Of a stretch of 64,000 nucleotides of DNA, positions 59,584-64,000 are shown piece by piece. The stretch's first letter is position 1. Each line of letters begins with the position of its first letter. Source of the DNA: Bacillota bacterium (GTDB taxonomy: Bacteria; Bacillota; Clostridia; Christensenellales; Christensenellaceae); the NCBI GenBank assembly GCA_023393165.1, contig JAEWMJ010000043.1, positions 1 to 64,000 on the forward strand, written 5' to 3'. The notes beneath the pieces were generated by a model that saw nothing but the letters and a program-made list of their open reading frames with translations, made no database searches and was not told where the DNA came from. The translations under genes were made by a program, and so were the position numbers.

Positions 59584-59622
59584 TTTATCTGTTTTTTGTT
59601 GACTTTTGTTGGTTTTGTGTGG
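59584..59622. promoter_or_regulatory. Shared T-rich element before the main shell operon
   Basis: The plus strand contains TTTATCTGTTTTTTG and, 15 bases on, TTTTGTGTGGT, the same pair found before the second aldehyde dehydrogenase unit. Here it lies upstream of the -35 box. A common regulator binding site is likely. The rest of 59485-59750 shows no gene. Confidence 0.45.
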
Positions 59623-59750
59623 TTGTCCACCGGTAATTTGCATATGTTTTCATGATTTTCCGGCAAATCCGGGGCAAAAATGATCAATTATGGCGCAAAA
59701 ACAAAAAAACGTCCTGAACGCCGAAGCGCAGGGCGCATATTGAAATGAAA

Positions 59751-60662
59751 TTACACACTCACCCGATTCCTTCCGGTGGCCTTGGACCTGTAAAGCGCGT
59801 CATCCGCGGATTTAATCAGCGATGTGAAGGACAGGTTCTTGGCGGGGTATTCCGACGCTACGCCGGCGCTTATCGTGACGATCCTATCGGCCGTCGAGCA
59901 GGAGTGCGGTATCTTGAGGTCCATCACACTCAGCCTCAGTTTTTCGGCCATAATATAGGCGTTATCGATATCCGTGTTTGGAAGAATGCAAACAAATTCT
60001 TCTCCGCCGTATCTGGCAAGCAAATCTGTTTTTCGCACAATGGCCCGGGAGAGGGTTTGCGCGATCTGTATGAGGCAGGTATCTCCCTCCTGGTGCCCGT
60101 AGGTATCGTTGTATTCCTTAAAAAGGTCTATATCCAGCAAAATCATGGAGACCGGCATGGTAACGCGAATTGCCATATTCCAGGTTGTATGAAGGTATTC
60201 GTCGAACTTCCTGCGGTTTGAGATACCGGTCAGGCCGTCCAGATAAGAAATATTCTCCAGATAGTCCCTGTACCGCTTCAGCTCCGCATGCATCCCTACC
60301 CTGGCTTTTACAATGACCGCGCTGAAAGGCTTGGTAATATAGTCCACCGCGCCCAAATTAAATCCGTAAATGATATCTTCTTCGCTTACCTTCCCCGAAA
60401 CGAAAATAATTGTGATACTCTTTGTCTGCGTACATTCCTTTAACCGTTTGCACACCTCATATCCGTCGATGCCGGGCATCATAATATCCAGCAGTATCAG
60501 ATCGGGCGGGTTATCCGAGAAGGCTATTTCAAGAGCTCTTTCTCCGCTTGTTGCGGCTCTGATTCTAAAATCGGGCCTGAGCAGTTCTGCCAAGACATTT
60601 ATGTTTTCTTTTGCATCGTCAACGATTAAAATCGTTTGTTGTTGATTCAGGTCTATCATCAT
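59751..60662 (-). CDS. Response regulator with GGDEF diguanylate cyclase domain
   Basis: 303 residues: receiver domain (about 8-125, phosphorylated Asp in LILLDIMMPGIDG) and GGDEF domain (about 135-300) with active-site GGEEF and, five residues before it, RKTD as an inhibitory RxxD site. It should make cyclic di-GMP when phosphorylated. It starts directly after the stop of the hybrid histidine kinase gene, using AGGAG in the end of that gene, and ends far from the shell operon. The kinase is the likely phosphate donor. Confidence 0.93.
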   Translation of the reverse strand: MMIDLNQQQTILIVDDAKENINVLAELLRPDFRIRAATSGERALEIAFSDNPPDLILLDIMMPGIDGYEVCKRLKECTQTKSITIIFVSGKVSEEDIIYGFNLGAVDYITKPFSAVIVKARVGMHAELKRYRDYLENISYLDGLTGISNRRKFDEYLHTTWNMAIRVTMPVSMILLDIDLFKEYNDTYGHQEGDTCLIQIAQTLSRAIVRKTDLLARYGGEEFVCILPNTDIDNAYIMAEKLRLSVMDLKIPHSCSTADRIVTISAGVASEYPAKNLSFTSLIKSADDALYRSKATGRNRVSV

Positions 60663-63600
60663 TTACTCTCCTAAAAACACATTCAATTCTTTGGCTATTT
60701 TCTGCAGCGGAACCTTGGCGGCGTCAAAATCGAAATTTTCAATGCTTTCGGAGAGAGCCCTCATTTCATTATTAAACCTCGTTCCACAGATATATTTCCG
60801 GAGTTCTTCCAGAACGTTCGCGGCATCCACATTATCCTCCCAAATAAAGTGGGCCAGTTCCTGCAATAAGTGTTCAACATCCCGGGGATTCACCGGCCTT
60901 TCGGCGTTTGAGTCCTGCGCCTCCGCAGGGCTGACAAGCTCGCTTTTTAATTTACTGACGGATTGAATGGCATCTTCAAGTTTTTTAAGAAGAACATCAT
61001 ATTTCCCCTGCCTGCTGCCTGACATCTGCGCTTCAAGCTCTGCCGCGATTTCCTGTACACCGTACGCCGATATATTTCCGGCTACGCCTTTTATGGTATG
61101 CGCGAGCCTTACCGCGGTTTCCCGTGTGCCATGATCAAGCTCTTTCCTGATGTCTTCCGCAAATGATGCATATTTCTCAAAGAAATCGATAAGCAGTTTT
61201 CTGTACAGTTTCCGGTTTCCGTTCAGCCGCTCCAACCCGGCTTCGATATCGATTCCGGGAATACTCTTCGGAAGTTTGATTTTTTCCTGCTCCTTTTCTT
61301 TTGGGACCTCTTTTATTTGCTGCTCGGGGACCGGCCTTATATGTCTTGTCCACTTTTTGAGGGCGTTAAACAAATGTTTGGGATCTATGGGTTTGCTGAC
61401 ATAATCGTTCATGCCCGCAGCAATGCATTCTGTCTGGACTCCCTGCATCGCATGCGCGGTCATGGCGATGATAGGCAGATCCTTGTATTTTTCATCTTTG
61501 CGGATCAGCTGTGTGGCCTCATACCCGCCCATGACCGGCATCTGGAGATCCATCAGGACCACGTCATAGCTGTTCTTTGCGACGGCGTCCACAGCTTCCC
61601 GGCCGTTGTTCGCGATTTCTACGGTTGCACCTGCGCCCATCAAAATCTCGGTAGCCACCTCCTGATTGATCGCGTTGTCCTCCACCAAAAGCACTTTGAT
61701 TCCGTCCACCCTGCAATCCCGGTCTTCCTGTTCATCCTTTTGCACGCTCCTGCCTGCAATGTCTTTCATTTCCACATGGCATGCGTTCATGATCGTATCG
61801 AACAGGAGCGACTGGCTGACCGGTTTCATAAGAAAAACGTTTATACCGATCTTTTCCGCTTTTTTAAAGACTTCTTCCCTTCCGAAAGCGGACAGCATGA
61901 TGATCGTAGGCATACGCTCAATGCTTTTATCCTTCAGGATGATTTTCGCCGTTTCGAGCCCGTCCATATCCGGCATTCTCCAGTCAAGAAAAACCAGGTC
62001 GTACTGCTGTCTTTTGATTTCTTCTATTGCCGCCCGTCCTGAATCCACCGCTATCGAATTGATCCCAAAACCGCCGATCTGGTCTTTCAATATATCTCTG
62101 GACATTTCGTTGTCGTCCACAATAAGCGCTTTTTTGTTTTTGAGCCCCTCTACCTCGACAACCTTTTTTTCCTTATACTCGTCCTGTATCCTGAAACCGA
62201 CTATAAACGTAAACGTACTGCCCGCGCCGAACTCGCTCTCCACATACATTTCCCCGTTCATCATTTCAACGAGCTGTTTTGAAATGGTTAGGCCCAGTCC
62301 CGTACCGCCGAATCTTCTGGTTACGGAAGAATCCGCCTGCGAAAAAGCCGTAAAGAGTTTGCTCTTTTGTTCATCCGTCATTCCGATACCGGTATCCTGT
62401 ACGGAAAACTTGATTTTGCAATGCGAAGCGTTCCCCTGCAACAGTTCGGTTTTTATCAGGATATAGCCTTTGTTGGTGAACTTTACCGCATTGTTGACCA
62501 GGTTTATGAGTACCTGCCCCACCCTTAAAGGATCGCCAATAAGCGCGCACGGAACGTCGTTTGTGATATTATTTAAAAGTTCAATGTTTTTTTCTGCCGC
62601 TTTTTCGGAAACCATGCTGACGATATTGTTTATGACATCGTCCAAACGGAAATCAACATCTTCGAGTTCAAGTTTTCCCGCTTCGATTTTTGAAAAATCA
62701 AGAATATCGTTGATAATACCCAACAGAGAATTTGCCGAATTGTCTATTTTGTTAATATAATCGAGCTGTTTGGCCGTCAGTTCCGATTTTTTCAGAAGGC
62801 CCGAAAAACCGATAATCGCGTTCATGGGCGTCCGGATTTCGTGGCTCATATTGGCCAGAAATTCGCTTTTGGCTCCGGTCGCTTCCTCTGCCACTTCTTT
62901 CGCTTTAATCAGTTCCAGCTCGTTCTCTTTCTGTATTGTGACATCCCGGAGAATCCCGATCGTAAACCAGCCGCTGTACAACTGAACGGTGGAAAGCGAA
63001 AGCTGAACTGAAATCTCAGTATTGTCTTTTCTGCATGCCTTCAAATCGAGCGTTCTTCCGGCGTTGCCGTCCCTTGCTTCCGGGAACATCGGAAAAACGT
63101 CAACATAAGACTCCTCATATTCGGGCGGTACGATCAGCTCGTGCAGATTTTTTCCAATCGCTTCGTCCCGGCTGTAGCCGAGAATACGTTCTGCCGCCGG
63201 GTTCCAATAGGTGACGATTCCGTCCTGATCCATCATCAGGATACAGTCGTGGGCAGAATCCGTAATGGCCCGCATTCGTTTTTCACTCTCCTGGAGCGCT
63301 TCTTCCGCCATTTTGCGCGCGGTGATGTCGCGGACCGCAGCCATCATCAATTCTGTGCCGGACTCCTGTATTTTTCTGCTTTCAACCTCGGCGTAAAAAT
63401 TACTGCCGTTTTTCCTCAAAAACCTGACTTCGCAGAGGCGTCCGGACTCTTTGAGGATAATCTCCTGAAGAATACTCTTGTCTTCCTGAAATACAAGATC
63501 AAGAAGATTCCTGCCCAGCAGTTCCTCCCTTTCATAACCGAACAGCTTTACAAAAGACGGGTTGAGATCCCGCACGACACCCTGCTGATGGATCACCACT

Positions 63601-64000
63601 CCCTCGATCGTCACGGCCGAAAGGATCCGGTAACGTTCTTCTTCTTCCTTCAGCTGATATTCCGTATTTTTTTGGTTGGTGATATCGGTTGAAATGCCCC
63701 ATGTCCCTATAATATTATTGTCACGGTCATAAAGCGGGTATTTGGACACCTTGTTCCATAATGATTTTCCATTAGCCCAGGTAGTATTTTCTTCTATGTC
63801 GATCAGGGGTATACCGGTTTTCATGATTTGCTGTTCGCATTCAACAGCCTTTTCGGCATGTTCTTTGGAAAAAAAATCAGCATCGGTCTTGCCGATTACA
63901 TTTTTTAAGTCCGTTTCGCCTAGGCGTTCCAGCTGCGTATTGCTCACATAAAAAAAACGGCATTCTTTATCTTTGAAATATACAGCATCGGCAGAACTAT
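60663..64000 (-). CDS. Hybrid sensor histidine kinase (PAS, kinase, two receivers, HPt), partial
   Basis: The frame stays open to the window edge, so the 5' end is missing; the GTG at 63947 is inside a PAS domain (upstream codons read VYFKDKECRFFYVS) and is not the real start. About 1,110 residues are visible. They comprise PAS/PAC units (to about 100, 105-215, 225-340), a HisKA box FLANMSHEIRTPMNAIIGFS, and an HATPase with DTGIGMTDEQKSKLF. Then come receiver 1 (LVFLDWRMPDMDG), receiver 2 (VVLMDLQMPVMGG) and a C-terminal HPt with LAHTIKGVAGN. No membrane segment is seen in this part. It feeds a phosphorelay, probably to the adjacent GGDEF regulator. Confidence 0.92.
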   Translation of the reverse strand, partial: SSADAVYFKDKECRFFYVSNTQLERLGETDLKNVIGKTDADFFSKEHAEKAVECEQQIMKTGIPLIDIEENTTWANGKSLWNKVSKYPLYDRDNNIIGTWGISTDITNQKNTEYQLKEEEERYRILSAVTIEGVVIHQQGVVRDLNPSFVKLFGYEREELLGRNLLDLVFQEDKSILQEIILKESGRLCEVRFLRKNGSNFYAEVESRKIQESGTELMMAAVRDITARKMAEEALQESEKRMRAITDSAHDCILMMDQDGIVTYWNPAAERILGYSRDEAIGKNLHELIVPPEYEESYVDVFPMFPEARDGNAGRTLDLKACRKDNTEISVQLSLSTVQLYSGWFTIGILRDVTIQKENELELIKAKEVAEEATGAKSEFLANMSHEIRTPMNAIIGFSGLLKKSELTAKQLDYINKIDNSANSLLGIINDILDFSKIEAGKLELEDVDFRLDDVINNIVSMVSEKAAEKNIELLNNITNDVPCALIGDPLRVGQVLINLVNNAVKFTNKGYILIKTELLQGNASHCKIKFSVQDTGIGMTDEQKSKLFTAFSQADSSVTRRFGGTGLGLTISKQLVEMMNGEMYVESEFGAGSTFTFIVGFRIQDEYKEKKVVEVEGLKNKKALIVDDNEMSRDILKDQIGGFGINSIAVDSGRAAIEEIKRQQYDLVFLDWRMPDMDGLETAKIILKDKSIERMPTIIMLSAFGREEVFKKAEKIGINVFLMKPVSQSLLFDTIMNACHVEMKDIAGRSVQKDEQEDRDCRVDGIKVLLVEDNAINQEVATEILMGAGATVEIANNGREAVDAVAKNSYDVVLMDLQMPVMGGYEATQLIRKDEKYKDLPIIAMTAHAMQGVQTECIAAGMNDYVSKPIDPKHLFNALKKWTRHIRPVPEQQIKEVPKEKEQEKIKLPKSIPGIDIEAGLERLNGNRKLYRKLLIDFFEKYASFAEDIRKELDHGTRETAVRLAHTIKGVAGNISAYGVQEIAAELEAQMSGSRQGKYDVLLKKLEDAIQSVSKLKSELVSPAEAQDSNAERPVNPRDVEHLLQELAHFIWEDNVDAANVLEELRKYICGTRFNNEMRALSESIENFDFDAAKVPLQKIAKELNVFLGE

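Noticed and set aside
1..64000. tRNA, rRNA, CRISPR array or replication origin
   Set aside because: None was recognised by eye on either strand; a tRNA or covariance-model scan would be needed to exclude small RNA genes.

Overview
The window looks like a piece of the chromosome of an anaerobic, endospore-forming member of the Clostridia. The signs are a cotJ spore-coat operon, an oxygen-sensitive class III ribonucleotide reductase with paired NrdR boxes, a Rex operator before an iron alcohol dehydrogenase, and strong GGAGG ribosome binding sites. I cannot place it more narrowly. Coding density is normal, with a repeat-rich, degraded left edge (1-2.4 kb). No rRNA, tRNA, CRISPR array or intact transposon was seen.

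Left part. At 1-2.4 kb there are intergenic hairpin repeats, an IS remnant, two broken RAYT-type transposase fragments and a GNAT acetyltransferase. From 11.6 to 2.3 kb runs a minus-strand branched-chain amino acid operon (ilvB-ilvN-ilvC-ilvD-cimA-leuC-leuD-CGGC protein). It is preceded by two successive Ile/Val/Leu-rich leader peptides, each followed by a terminator hairpin, so it has a tandem attenuator. Next come a Rex-controlled iron alcohol dehydrogenase, nrdD-nrdG under NrdR, and a plus-strand cadC-type repressor with a heavy-metal P-type ATPase.

Middle part (19-38.6 kb). This holds mostly stand-alone functions: a DUF2148 protein, lipoproteins, a YgjP-like metalloprotease with a FucU-type mutarotase, an O-acetylhomoserine sulfhydrylase, and an envelope operon (acidic-repeat membrane protein, VanW protein, PRC-barrel protein). 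It also holds cotJA-cotJB with a truncated cotJC, two divergent uroporphyrinogen-decarboxylase-like/AraC pairs, glycerol kinase, and a mini-operon of tiny ORFs ending in an XRE regulator.

Right part (38.7-59.5 kb) is the main interest: a bacterial microcompartment (BMC) locus. It encodes shell hexamers (two near-identical BMC-H), a tandem-domain Fe-S type BMC-T, four EutN/CcmL pentamers, two CoA-acylating aldehyde dehydrogenases with N-terminal encapsulation peptides, a PduL phosphotransacylase, a PduS/RnfC-like flavo-iron-sulfur protein and a 228-residue protein of unknown function. The apparent substrate genes are a ribose-type ABC importer, a methylthioribose/deoxyribose kinase (MtnK-like), an aldose-1-phosphate isomerase (MtnA-like) and a class II aldolase with a C-terminal encapsulation-peptide-like helix. 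A DeoR regulator is divergent from the aldolase operon. Together these predict that a 5-deoxypentose or 5-methylthioribose is imported, phosphorylated, isomerised and split inside the shell into DHAP and acetaldehyde (or methylthioacetaldehyde). The aldehyde would then become acyl-CoA and acyl-phosphate. The steps are inferred from families; the pairing of this salvage pathway with a microcompartment is the hypothesis to test.

The right edge carries a GGDEF response regulator and a hybrid histidine kinase that runs off the window.
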